Positions 21,580-31,314 of a stretch of DNA of 64,000 bases are shown here, in pieces. Numbering within the stretch: the first letter of the stretch is position 1; each line of letters begins with the position of its first letter. The stretch comes from Sipunculus nudus (lineage: Eukaryota > Annelida > Sipuncula > Golfingiida > Sipunculidae), in assembly GCA_026874595.1 (NCBI GenBank), contig CM049308.1:34032027-34096026 (forward strand), written 5' to 3'. The notes below the pieces were generated by a model that did no database searches, was not told the DNA's origin, and was given only the letters and a program-made list of their open reading frames with translations. A program made the translations under genes and the position numbers.

Positions 21580-22890
21580 CCCATGGGTCATGTCGCTCAG
21601 CTGACAGGGAAGAGATTCGCTAAAGGAAATTTTATCATCAGAATGGTAGTATATACCCATTCAACTGAAGCATCAAACAGATTAACCAACAGGCCAAGAT
21701 TTAATCTTTATTTATATATCTCAAAAATAGAGAAAAAATGTGTAAACTTTAAAAACTAGAATACGGGTAGCCGACAAGTGACCACGTGTATCCGCCAAAA
21801 TCAGAGTGGAACGGTTGAAGTGAGGCATGGATTGAGTGGCAAGGGGATATAGAGTGAGGTATGTTGTATATTAGCATGGATGTCTGCAGCCTAAATGTGT
21901 ATGTAGGTTGTGCAACCTACCACAAATCCAGAAAGATGTCCAAGTTGTATACATATGCAAAATTTTAGGCAGAAAAGTCAAACCACTACATGTGTATGAG
22001 TGATTTTAGCCAACGGCAGACAAACAGACAGACGCTGTGCAAAAATGGTTACAGGTGGCCCCTCCAGTTGACCTATGTGAGATCTATACACATGAAAAAT
22101 TTTGGCCCAATCGTTCAAACGGTTCCCGAGATATGAGCTCGGATGTCTGCAGTGTAAACTAGAATGTAGGTGGCGCCACCTGTCATAAAATCAAGAAAGC
22201 TATCCAGGATGTATAAAACTGCAAAATTTTAGGCAGATATGTCAAATCACTGCCGAGATATGAGTGACATTATCCCACGGCAGAAAACAGGCAGACGCTG
22301 TGCAAAAATGGTTGCAGGTGGCGCCACCAGTTTTGCGTATGATAAAGAGCTATGTGCTATCTATACACATGCAAAATTTTGGCCCAATCGGTCAAACGGT
22401 TCCTGAGATATGAGCTTGGATGTGATCAGCTTGAACGTGAATGTAGGTGGTGCCATCTGTCATAAAATCAAGAAAGCTATCCTGGATGTATATGCATGCC
22501 GAATTTCAGGTGAATTAGTCAATTCACTGCAGAGATATAAGTGATTTTAACCCAAGGCAGATGAACAGATGGACACTGTGCAAACATGGTTACAGGTGGC
22601 GCCACCATTTTTGTGTATGTTATAAAGCAATCCAAGGGTTACATTTGTATAAATCTTATTTCCTGATTGGTCAATCGGTTCCCGAGATATGAGGGTTTAT
22701 GTGTGGAAACAGATGCACAAATGGACGCTGGATAGAGGGGAAAGGTCAGAGATCAACACAAATTGGTTAGGCACTAGTTCACATGTGACTAGATAATTGG
22801 TGTAAGTTTCGGAAAAATAGGTCCATTTTTCTTAGAGGAGCTATCTGGAAACAAACGTGGCGGCGGCGGAGGAACCCGGTCAAAAACATA
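21580..22890. repeat. Tandem/interspersed repeat field carrying GGTGGCGCCACC
   Basis: It starts with a recurring repeat end, 'AAGTGACCCATGGGTCATGT' then CGCTCAGCTGA (21579-21610). Subunits of about 140-150 bp then alternate: 'ATGTAGGTGGCGCCACCTGTC', 'GCAAAATTTTAGGC.GATATGTCAA', 'GAGATATGAG', 'GACGCTGTGCAAAAATGGTT'. Perfect palindromes lie at 22169-22180, 22317-22328 and 22595-22606. It ends with 'TTCACATGTGACTAGATAATTGGTG' and 'CTTTGTTTTGGAGGATACAA', segments repeated at 33.8 and 38.7 kb. It is non-coding. Confidence 0.75.
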
Positions 22891-24250
22891 GTATCTGCAA
22901 AACTTTGTTTTGGAGGATACAAAAAAACAGGTGGCTCCACCAGTCTGCAGAAACTTATAAAAACACTTATGCAAAGAATCATGGTGATCTCCGCATTAGT
23001 TGTTCAGATACTTCAGATTTTGTATCAAATTGTCCATTATTCTGAGGGATACTTCAGAGTCCTATAGCTTGAAGGATATGGGTAACAGAGACCTAATTTC
23101 AAGTTTCCACAGGCACTCTTCATGGGCCTCCTTGCATGACAAGAATGAAGTTTCTAGGTCCAGTTGTTGCAATTTGTACCCTGTTGACAGATAACCACAT
23201 CTTTAAAGGTCTCAAAAAAAGAGAAAAAAAATTCGTAAACATTTGAAAAAATAGAGGTGGCGCACCCAGTCTGCAGAAAGTGATGGAACAGCTCATGATC
23301 AATATGTATGCCGAAAATCATGACCATCAGTGTTGTAGTTATTGAGATATTGAAGATTTTGTATGAAATTTTTGACTACTCTGGGGGTTACTTTGGGGCC
23401 CCATAGCTCAAAGGATATGTGTAACAGAGACCTAATTTTCTGGTTTCCATGGACACTTTTTATAGGTCTCTCAGTGTATCGAGAATGAAAATTTTAGATC
23501 CAGTCGTTACGATTTGTGCCACGCTAACAGATGACAGCATCCTTAAAGGTCTCAAAAATAGAGGAAAAAATCGTAAAAAAAAACCGAACAACTACAGGTT
23601 GTGCCACCAGTCTGCAAGAACTGATGAAACACCTCTTGATCAATATGTATCCCAAAATTCATGACCATCAGTGATGTAGTTATTGAGATATTGAAGTTTT
23701 TGTATGAAATTTTTGACTACTCTGGGGGGTACTTAGGGGCCCCATATCACGATGGATATGGGTAACAGAGACCTAATTTCTGGTTTCCATGGAGACTTTT
23801 CATAGGTCTCTCAGTGTGTCAAGAATGAAGGTTCTAGGTGCAGTCGTAACGATTTGTGCCACGCTAACAGATGACAGCATCCGTAAAGGTCTCAAAAATA
23901 GAGAAAAAAATTCATAAAAAATCCAACGATACAGGTGGCGCCACCAGTCTGCAGGAAGTGATGACACATTTCATGATCAATAGTTATGCCACAAATCAAG
24001 ACCATCAGTCAAGTAGTTAATGAGATATTGAAGTTTTTGTATGAAATTTTTTACTTTTCTGGGGGGTACTTTGGGGCCCCATAGCTCAAAGAATATGGGT
24101 AACAGAGACCTAATTTCTGGTTTCCATGGAGACTTTCCATAGGTCTCTCAGTGTGTCGAGAATGAAGATTCTAGGTCCTGTCGTTACGATTTGTGCCTTG
24201 TTAACAGATGTTCACATTTTTAAAGGTATCAAAAATAGAGAAAAAAAATC
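22890..24250. repeat. 338-bp tandem array, about four monomers
   Basis: The anchor GTAACAGAGACCTAAT recurs at 23082, 23421, 23762 and 24099 (spacings 339, 341, 337). Each monomer contains a second landmark series: 'GTTACGATTTGTGCC..GTTAACAGATG', 'GGTCTCAAAAATAGAG', the 'GGTGGCGCCACCAGTCTGCA' module (perfect palindrome at 23934-23945, decayed in the others), 'GATCAATATG', and 'CTCTGGGGGGTACTTTGGGG'. Open frames of 60-100 codons inside are by-products of the repeat. Confidence 0.85.
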
Positions 24251-24256
24251 GACCCT

Positions 24257-24557
24257 GAAAGCTAGGGTTTCTGAAACAAGTCAACTGAAGCGAGAGAAAC
24301 ATTTGGTCTCGGTACCGAGCAATTTAACCCTGTGGCTAGTGATTCCCTGGCAGGCTTGGCAAATTTGCAAGAACAGGACATACGTTTCTTTCTTGAAAAG
24401 GTTGCTTCTTGTATAGCTCGAGCAGATGAACGTCCCTTCAGATAATCCTGGCCAAAATGCCGTACCACATTTCTCGACGATCAGAACAGTTATTTTTGTC
24501 GCAGACAGAGAATGGACGCTGGTCTGTACACGAATGGACGGTCATTTATGTTATGAT
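24257..24557 (+). repeat. Duplicate copy 1 of a ~294-bp segment
   Basis: Nearly identical to 26036-26335 (three mismatches seen, offset 1779 bp). It begins immediately after an A-rich stretch of the 338-bp array, so this copy appears inserted there. A plus-strand frame gives 50+ residues (ASDSLAGLANLQEQDIRFFL) and a second frame is equally open (MKARVSETSQLKREKH). See the entry at 25784. Confidence 0.75.
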
Positions 24558-25175
24558 CAAAAATGTTTATTAAGAAATATTGATCTGCTGGTTTCTTTTG
24601 GTTGGAGCGCCATAGATACGTCCAGTTCCCCGAAGTAAGAACTAACATTTTTTTTATAAGAAATAAAAGTTTAGAAATTGTTGTGATAAAAAAAGTGAAA
24701 ATGACTATAATATATAATGATTTAATATTATTAACAAGGCCTACAGGCCTAATGCGAACCTGTGCAAAGTTTGGGAGTATGAATGGAGGTTTATTTTTTA
24801 AATTTGATTGATCCTCTTTAAGTCCTGCATATCTATCTGCATAAATCACATTCTGGTAGCGACGGTTCATGTTCATCAAGTTTTCAGTCCACTATCAATT
24901 CAAGTAACGTTCTTAGAGAGCATTGGTCACTTAACCCGCCAACAATCTTGCCATTATTCACTACCTGAACAGAAATCAACATGATTTTTTTTTCTCTTAT
25001 TAGATCTATACTATATTCACTCGATCATGGCACCATGTTTTGCAGCCAATTGTCGCTATCAGCAACAGTCACTTGCATCAAGAAGTATTCGGGCTGCTTA
25101 GATCATATTCAATAACATATTCGGTTGTTAATAAAACGCTTACACGCATGCGTGCATGGCCGACTTTGTATTAGA
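24558..25175. other. Gene-free stretch
   Basis: A minus-strand 129-codon frame (24490-24879) has no domain and a biased Lys/Asn/Ile composition expected from AT-rich DNA. Nothing else is seen. Confidence 0.55.
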
Positions 25176-25177
25176 GT

Positions 25178-25400
25178 AAACCGTGGAAACTTGCGTGTAC
25201 GCGTTCAAGCACGAATTTGAGTTAAAACCGCACATTATCGCCCGCAAACATCAAGCGTCCGAGAGACTGAAGCACAAATTAGTATATTTCTTTGGAAAAT
25301 CGAAATAAAAAAAATGTTGATGCGGGGGGATAAACTTGTTGCGGGCGGTGCCTGAGAACCAGATCTTTTTTTTTTTTTGTTGTTTTGGCCTACGGCCCGA
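25178..25400 (+). repeat. Dispersed repeat, copy 1 of 3
   Basis: Shares 'GCACGAATTTGAGTTAAAACC', 'ATCGAAATAA', 'TTGATGC.GGGGATAAACTTG' and 'GCCTGAGAAC.AGA' with 26700-26830; the last two segments occur inverted at 44650-44735. It is non-coding and GC-richer than its surroundings. Confidence 0.65.
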
Positions 25401-25689
25401 TGAGGATGCACATAGTTTCGTCATTTTTGAAAACGCCTAATTGCTAACAAGTTTCGTGTCATTTCAAATAAACCCGCTAGACCTATTAATAAGTTTCTTA
25501 ACTCTTCAATGACACCTACAATGTGTGTGAACTATTCCATAATAATCCAATATATCCGTATTCTTTCTGCATTTTTATGCCTGCCGTCCGAACACAGGCA
25601 AGTATGGTTTCTCGGGCATCTCTGATTGGCTGATTGTGTTTGAGGGTAGCCGAAACCTTTGTAGTGTTGACCTTCGTCACTAGAGGGCC

Positions 25690-25710
25690 TAACTATTTAT
25701 AAACAAAGCC
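25690..25710 (+). promoter_or_regulatory. Possible TATA-type promoter upstream of 25784
   Basis: CTATTTATAAACAAAG is followed within 15 bp by an E-box CACGTG and about 85 bp further by an ATG with an A at -3 (AAAAATGG). Spacing suits a TATA promoter and short leader. This is inference from motif layout only. Confidence 0.25.
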
Positions 25711-25783
25711 ACGTGGTGAAGCAGAGGTCTATATTAGCGTGAAATTGTTCTTGATTTAACGGTAGTTCATGCCGTATAGAAAA

Positions 25784-26335
25784 ATGGTAAAGAAGTCTTG
25801 TGCGTGGTGCGCCACGCACCTGTCAGCGGAGAAGCAGTTCATCTTATATCGAATTGTTCCTCGGTGTGAACCGTCAATGTCGGTATGAGCAATATCTTGG
25901 GGTGTGTGTTCCAGAAAGAGTTGGAAAGGGGCGGGCAATGAAATACGCCAACCTGGCTTTGTGTTATGACTGCTTTGTATGTGATGGACGGTTGGCCCGT
26001 TGTCAGCAACACGCTGCAACTGCTGAAGCGACCATGAAAGCTAGGGTTTCTGAAACAAGTCAACTGAAGCGAGAGAAACATTTGGTCTCGGTACCGAGCA
26101 ATTTAGCCCTGTGGCTAGTGATTCCCTGGCAGGCTTGGCAAATTTGCAAGAACAGGACTTACGTTTCTTTCTTGAAAAGGTTGCTTCTTGTATAGCTCGA
26201 GCAGATGAACGTCCCTTCAGATAATCCTGGCCAAAATGCCGTACCACATTTCTCGACGATCAGAACAGTTATTTTTGTCGCAGACAGAGAATGGACGCTG
26301 GTCTGTACACAAATGGACGGTCATTTATGCATGAT
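25784..26335 (+). pseudogene. Unknown gene-like segment; includes duplicate copy 2
   Basis: ATG at 25784 opens MVKKSCAWCATHLSAEKQFI and stops after 34 codons. A one-base shift opens a longer frame, YLGVCVPERVGKGRAMKYAN then LCYDCFVCDGRLARCQQHAA, containing paired Cys (C-x2-C) resembling a zinc-binding knuckle. This runs into the duplicated segment at 26036-26335. The beginning vaguely recalls a THAP N terminus but lacks the diagnostic FP and R..W features, so no family is assigned. The change of frame near 25890 means a frameshifted relic or an unrecognised intron. Because the coding-like sequence is continuous into the segment here but not at 24257, this copy is the likelier parent. Confidence 0.35.
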
Positions 26336-26383
26336 CGTTCTAGCAGAATAGGGACTTCCCTAGCCGCGGGATCCTTTAGATAC

Positions 26384-26403
26384 TATCTCGTGGGAACGAG
26401 ATA
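26384..26403. repeat. Hairpin TATCTCGT-GGGA-ACGAGATA
   Basis: A perfect 8-bp stem with a GGGA tetraloop. I associate this motif with short interspersed repeats in bivalve genomes (recalled, unchecked). No adjoining gene. Confidence 0.55.
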
Positions 26404-26439
26404 AAAAATAATTTTGTGCATGTCCTATACGAGCCACCG

Positions 26440-26640
26440 TAATAGGTCCAATTTTGTGCCAAAATATTTATAGAATTCTATAGTTAACCCATTGTTTCCT
26501 GTAGACTTATTAATTTTTTGTATATATTCACCTTCTGCATACGTTATTGGTCCATCACATAATTCTTTTTCTTCTGTTGTCAGGGTTTTTGTTGTTGTTT
26601 TTTATCTGGCAATATTTCACCAGCACCATTACCACTGCTA
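26440..26640 (-). pseudogene. L1-clade RT fragment
   Basis: The minus strand encodes LTTEEKELCDGPIT, then INKSTGNNGLTIEFYKYFG. This is the L1 ORF2 signature CEGPIT...KSPGxDGLxxEFYKxFW. It matches the same region as the plus-strand fragment at 8335-8735 but is a separate insertion. One frame change lies between the two parts. Confidence 0.65.
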
Positions 26641-26694
26641 CTAGGAATTGGCACAGCAATACATGAGGGTACAGAATCCACCTCATTCGGGATA

Positions 26695-26830
26695 ACGGGT
26701 AACATGCATGTAGCACGAATTTGAGTAAAAACCGGTAAATTTCTTAAAAAAATCGAAATAATAATTTTGATGCAGGGGATAAACTTGATGCGGACGTAGC
26801 CTGAGAACTAGAACTTTTTTGGGCCTAAGT
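26695..26830 (+). repeat. Dispersed repeat, copy 2 of 3
   Basis: Shares GCACGAATTTGAG, AATCGAAATAA, TTTTGATGCAGGGGATAAAC and GCCTGAGAAC with the copy at 25178-25400, with a central deletion. Confidence 0.65.
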
Positions 26831-26962
26831 TGCTTTACAACTTTTCTGTTTGGTTTTGCAAGCTACATTAGCTCACTCAGCTTTTGAGCCCTTCCTGACT
26901 TGTGTGTTTTTTCACTGCTTGGTACTGCCTGCGTCACTTATTACCCCAGGTATCATAAATGT

Positions 26963-27140
26963 CACCTACAATGTCAAAGAAGAAACACCTACAATGTCAA
27001 AGAAGAAACACCTACAATGTCAAAGAAGAAACACCTACAATGTCAAAGAAGATACACCCACAATGTCAAAGAAGAAACCCCTTCAACGCCAAAGAAGAAA
27101 CGACTACAATGTCAAAGAAGAAACCCCTTCAACGCCTTCA
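26963..27140. repeat. 23-bp minisatellite, 7-8 copies
   Basis: The unit CACCTACAATGTCAAAGAAG-AAA starts at 26963, 26986, 27009, 27032, 27055, 27078, 27101 and 27124. Later units drift (CCCTTCAACGCC...). Because 23 is not a multiple of three and the unit has no stop, all three plus frames stay open, which explains the overlapping open frames here. Confidence 0.95.
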
Positions 27141-28025
27141 TTATCATAACGATCACACAACTGTATAATTATCTTATTTTTTAATAAAATCGTTGTACTT
27201 CTAGCAGTCTTAGTGTATCTTCCACAAAATCTTCAATGCTGACAAGCATATTTGTCAGTTCTGTCTGTCTGTTTGTCTCTTCATTTATCACTCTCGAGTC
27301 TCCTCACCACATAAATCAGCTTGAAACCTACACAACTCATTGACACCCCTATCTCCTAGATAATATAATTACAAATCACATACTGTATCTCTTCAAACAA
27401 GAAAAACATCACATTGCGATGGAACGTTTATATATTTGCTCACCTTCCTAGCTAAACATGTCTATTTTTAATAACCAACTTGACACGACAGAACCATAAG
27501 TCATAATTTGATTTCGTTATGATAATGCAAGAGGTTTAATGTATGAATTTGCAAACTATGAAAAAGGTGAGAAGGAAGAGAATAAGATAGTGATTTACAA
27601 TGAGAGACAATTATATGGAGAACTGTAGGAAAAAAAAAAGAGAAATATTTTTGTTGTTTTATATAACTAATTTGAATAGTTGTCGTATAAACTAGGACAG
27701 AACAATAAATAAGATGTAAACAGAATGCTGTCTCGTTCTATAATGAAAAATTACAATATGATGGAACGAGGGACCTAAGGGTGAAAGTGGTGAGATGAGT
27801 GGATATGAAAAATAAAAAATATAAAATATGAAATGTAGATAAATTGCATGAATAACAGATAATTAGGATATCGAAGCTTTCAATGATTGGAGATGTAAAT
27901 AATGTTTTGATATGTAATCATGCATTTCTTCATCATGAAAGTTGAGGATAAAAAAGTTTAATTAAGACCTAGATTATTACTATGGTTATTGGTTAATTTT
28001 AAATAAGGTGTTACACATGAGATAA
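27141..28025. other. Gene-free AT-rich stretch
   Basis: No open frame, splice site pair or repeat landmark that I can support. Confidence 0.6.
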
Positions 28026-28029
28026 ACTG

Positions 28030-29035
28030 TACATCTGTCTGAGCAGAGATGGTGCAGTAGGATTACATAACAATAAAAATGTGTGCCCGAAGTTTTACAT
28101 GTACATCTGAGCAGAGATGGTGCAGTAGGATTACATAACAATAAAAATGTCTGTCCGAAGTTTTACTTGTACATGTGTCTGAGCATAGATGGTGTAGTAG
28201 GATTACATAACAATAAAAATTTGCCCAAAGTTTTACTTGTACATCTGTCTGAGCAGAGATGCTGCAGTAGGATTACGTAACAATAAAAATGTCTGTGCGA
28301 AGTTTTACTTGTACATCTGTCTCAGCAGAGATGCTGCACTAGGATTACATAACAATAAAAATGTCTGCCCGAAGTTTTAATTGTACATCTGTGTGAGCAG
28401 AGATGCTGGAGTAGGATTACATAACAATAAAAATGTTTGCCCAAAGTTTTACTTGTACATCTGTCTCAGCAGAGATGCTGCAGTAGGATTAAATAGCAAT
28501 GAAAACGTCTGCCCAAAGTTTTACTTCTATATCTGTCTGAGCAGAGATGCTGCACTAGGATTACATAACAATAAAAATGTCTGCCCAAAGTTTTAGTTGT
28601 ACATGTGTCTGAGCAGAGATGCCGCAGTAGGATTACATAACAATAAAAATGTCTGCCCGAAGTTTTACTTGTACATCTGTCTGAGCAGAAATCTGCAGTA
28701 GGATTAGATAACAATAAAAATGTTTGCTGGAAGTTTTAGTTGTACATCTGTCTGAGCAGAGATGCTGCAGTAGGATTATATAACAAAAAAAATGTCTGTC
28801 CGACATTTTACTTGTACATCTGTCTGAGCAGAGATGCTGGAGTAGGATTACAAAAAAATAAAAACTTCTGGTCGAAGTTTTAATTGAACATCTGTGTGAG
28901 GACAGATGCTGCAGTAGGATTACATAACAATAAAAAATGTCTGCCCGAAGTTTTACTTGTACATCTGTCTGAGCAGAGATGATGTAGTAGGATTGCATAA
29001 GAATAAAAATTTGTACTCGAAGTTTTACTTGTCAC
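28030..29035. repeat. 72-bp minisatellite, 14 copies
   Basis: Units are anchored on GAGCAGAGAT at 28041, 28109, 28181, 28251, 28323, 28395, 28467, 28539, 28611, 28683, 28754, 28826, 28898 and 28971. Ten of 13 spacings are 72 (one 68, plus 70, 71 and 73). The unit runs through GATGCTGCAGTAGGATTACA, TAACAATAAAAATGTCTGCC and CGAAGTTTTACTTGTACATC. Since 72 is 24 codons, long open frames appear on both strands by repetition. The array stops about 60 bp before the 3' end of the RPA-like coding exon, and a 50-60-bp direct repeat spans that junction (29030-29140). Confidence 0.95.
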
Positions 29036-29091
29036 TGTTCATTAGGGAAAACTGAGGTACATGATGGTACATGATGTGGTTTGTTTACTTG

Positions 29092-29876
29092 TCATTGTTC
29101 ATTAAGCAAAACTGAGGTACATGATGTGCTTTGTTTGTGTTTAGGGTCTGTGTTTTTAACACACACGTCTGACTTGTGTTGCAAGTTTGGCAGTGCTGTT
29201 GGTGCGGTAAATGGCAATGTTTGATTCTGTTCTGGCTGCGTTTGAGCAATGTGTATAATTTCATTGTCATGCAAAAGTTTGATTTTGTAATGTTCGATTT
29301 CAAGGAAATGTTCCTCAAGACTGTCTTTGTCTTGCTTGATGTGAGTTATTGCATTTTGATCCAAGTATTTATCCAATGTGTCATTCTGTAAGATGATATG
29401 GTGCAAAATTTTGTCTTTGAAGGACATGTCAAATGACAATGAAGCAGAATTTAGAAATCTGCTGTTTTTTCCCTTAATACCACAGGTGTCGCATGTGGTG
29501 AACTTCACATCAAGATTACATGATCTCCCACATGCTGGGCAGAGGTGCTTTAAATTCGCTTTAGCGGTGATCACTTCAATATTGTAGACACTCAGTTCAA
29601 TCGGATTTAAAGTTTCTTGAAATGGCTCAGTCGGTGAGAATAGTGTTTCGGTAGTTGTAGTGAGAGTCTTATCATTTTTGTACATCCTTGTGTTAACATT
29701 TTTGATAATATATGTGTGTCCGGTTTCGATTTCATTTACTTGATTTTGCCATACTGTTAGAATGATAGATGCAGTTGGATCAGAGATGATACAATCTTGT
29801 TTCTCTTTTGGTTCACCATATATGATGGTGTTCTTTATGCCCATGGTTTCGGTAATGACTGCTTTGACCGAAACCT
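29092..29876 (-). CDS. RPA-like OB-fold/zinc-ribbon protein exon
   Basis: A minus-strand exon of 785 bp after acceptor CTTTTTTGTTTCAG|; 261 codons to TGA at 29092. The first ~105 residues look like an RPA1-type OB fold: SIILTVWQNQVNEIETGHTY then IIKNVNTRMYKN and SPTEPF. A four-Cys ribbon follows: CPAC (115, 118) and CDTC (131, 134), numbering from the upstream Met. A polar C-terminal region with many His/Glu completes it. This resembles single-stranded-DNA-binding proteins carried by Helitron/Helentron elements and amplified in invertebrates, and the C-terminal OB plus zinc ribbon of RPA70. It is intact, but no Rep/helicase is adjacent. The upstream exon with a start is not identified. Confidence 0.6.
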
Positions 29877-30222
29877 GAAACAAAAAAGAAATATAAATGG
29901 CAACTATATCATTTCAGAGAAGGCAGTTGAATAAGCTGTGTGTTAGAATAGTGTGTTGTGATTAGTGATTGCAAATATATGACAATATTTTAATGAATAA
30001 CATGCATGATTATTTGTTATCAGAAAAGGATATACACATCACGACGGTAGGTAAATTGGAACAGACTGAGAAAAAGTGACTATAGGTAATATTACTCTGT
30101 GAAGTGACATGTATGTTAATAATATGCTCTTGCATTTGCAACAAATTAAAACTACATATTTCTTCGCTTTTCAGGTGCAATAGTATTGCAACCGAATTAA
30201 CTCCCTGCCAGCTAGGAATAAG

Positions 30223-30537
30223 TCTCCATTTTAGGGGGAGGACGTAGCCTAGTGGTTTAGGTGTTGGACTTTGGAGCTGAAGGTCCGTGGTTCGAAGGCT
30301 GCTGGAGCTTCAGTGACATGGACAGTGTTATCTTGTTGCATCTCAGAGATTCGCTCTAATGTCTTAATGACAAGTTATGAATTCTGGATTATTCTTTACC
30401 CTGTGCATAGAAAACATGAAATCGAGAAGTGTTAATATTTAGATATCATTCTTATCGTATGGTTTCCTTCCTCATAATTCAATAGACAGTGCCACTAACA
30501 GGCAATGGACGTTTCCTTAAAAAAAATCTCCATTTTA
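30223..30537 (+). mobile_element. Intact tRNA-derived SINE with 11-bp target-site duplications
   Basis: The element (30234-30526, 293 bp) is flanked by TCTCCATTTTA at 30223-30233 and 30527-30537. It has an internal pol III promoter: box A TAGCCTAGTGG at 30245-30255 and box B GGTTCGAAGGC at 30289-30299, 33 bp apart. A body of about 215 bp follows (CAGTGACATGGACAGTG ... GCCACTAACAGGCAATGGAC), ending in an A-rich tail. Perfect duplications show recent insertion by LINE machinery. The tRNA of origin is not identified. Confidence 0.85.
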
Positions 30538-30639
30538 AACTCAGATGCCCAGATTAAACAGAAAATGAACTAGTATACTGGTAGCTGAAAGCGACTTTTG
30601 TGTATTTGCCGAAATCTGTGATACTGGTGAAATGATGGA

Positions 30640-31310
30640 TGGATGAAGTGGTACAGGGAAATAGTGAGATGTATGGTGCCACCTCCCAACATAATCAAAT
30701 ATCTATCCAAGATATATTTACATGTCAGATTTCAAACCAGTAAGTCAATGCATTGCAGTGATATGCATGATATTATATTTTAATGAGATATGTGCATGGA
30801 TGTGTGCCAAGAAAAAGAATAGGTACATGGCGCCACATGTCATATCAAAGAAAATTGTATCGAAGATGTATTAATGTGATAAATTTAAATTTCTCTGATG
30901 AATTCTTGTCAAGATATCCCGCTCACAAGGTATGGATAGACGGAGCTGTGTGATCTTGAAAAGTTAGTCAAGGTGACCCATCTTTGAATTTGATCGAGAT
31001 TTTGTTTATATACATTTTTACCGAAAGAATAAAATTTCTGTGATGAATCCTTGTCAAGATATCCTGCTCACAAAGTTTGGAAGGATGTAGCTCTGTCACC
31101 TTGAAAAGTTAGTCAAGGTTACTCATTTTCGAACTTGACTGATATTTTGTCTATATACAGGTTTACCGAAAGAATAAAATTTCTCTGATGAATGTTTGTG
31201 AAAATATCCCACTGAGAAGCCATGGACGGACGGATGGATGGATGGACGGACGGACAGACGGATGGATGGATGGTGCTCATACCATAATACGTCCTGTCAT
31301 AGACGGGCGT
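30640..31310. repeat. Interspersed repeat with ~140-bp subunits and (GACG/GATG)n
   Basis: Three diverged subunits repeat 'AAATTTCTCTGATGAAT.CTTGTCAAGATATCC', 'CCTTGAAAAGTTAGTCAAGG' and 'ATTTTGT.TATATAC' near 30885, 31030 and 31180. They run into a GGACGGATGGATGG tetranucleotide tract at 31223-31273. It is non-coding. Confidence 0.65.
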
Positions 31311-31314
31311 ATAA

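Noticed and set aside
24490-24879. 129-codon minus-strand frame
   Set aside because: Composition is that of AT-rich random DNA, with no domain, splice sites or promoter.
26850-27184. Three overlapping plus-strand frames of 69-99 codons
   Set aside because: The 23-bp repeat lacks stops, so all frames read through.
28083-28998. Several 65-121-codon frames on both strands
   Set aside because: They are produced by the 72-bp (24-codon) minisatellite having no stop in some frames.
28030-29035. Possible CRISPR-like array
   Set aside because: Units are contiguous 72-bp repeats without unique spacers, in a eukaryotic context.
31183-31215. Hammerhead-ribozyme-like CTGATGA...GAAA
   Set aside because: No complementary stem II between CTGATGA and GAAA and no matching stems I/III; it is part of a diverged repeat subunit.
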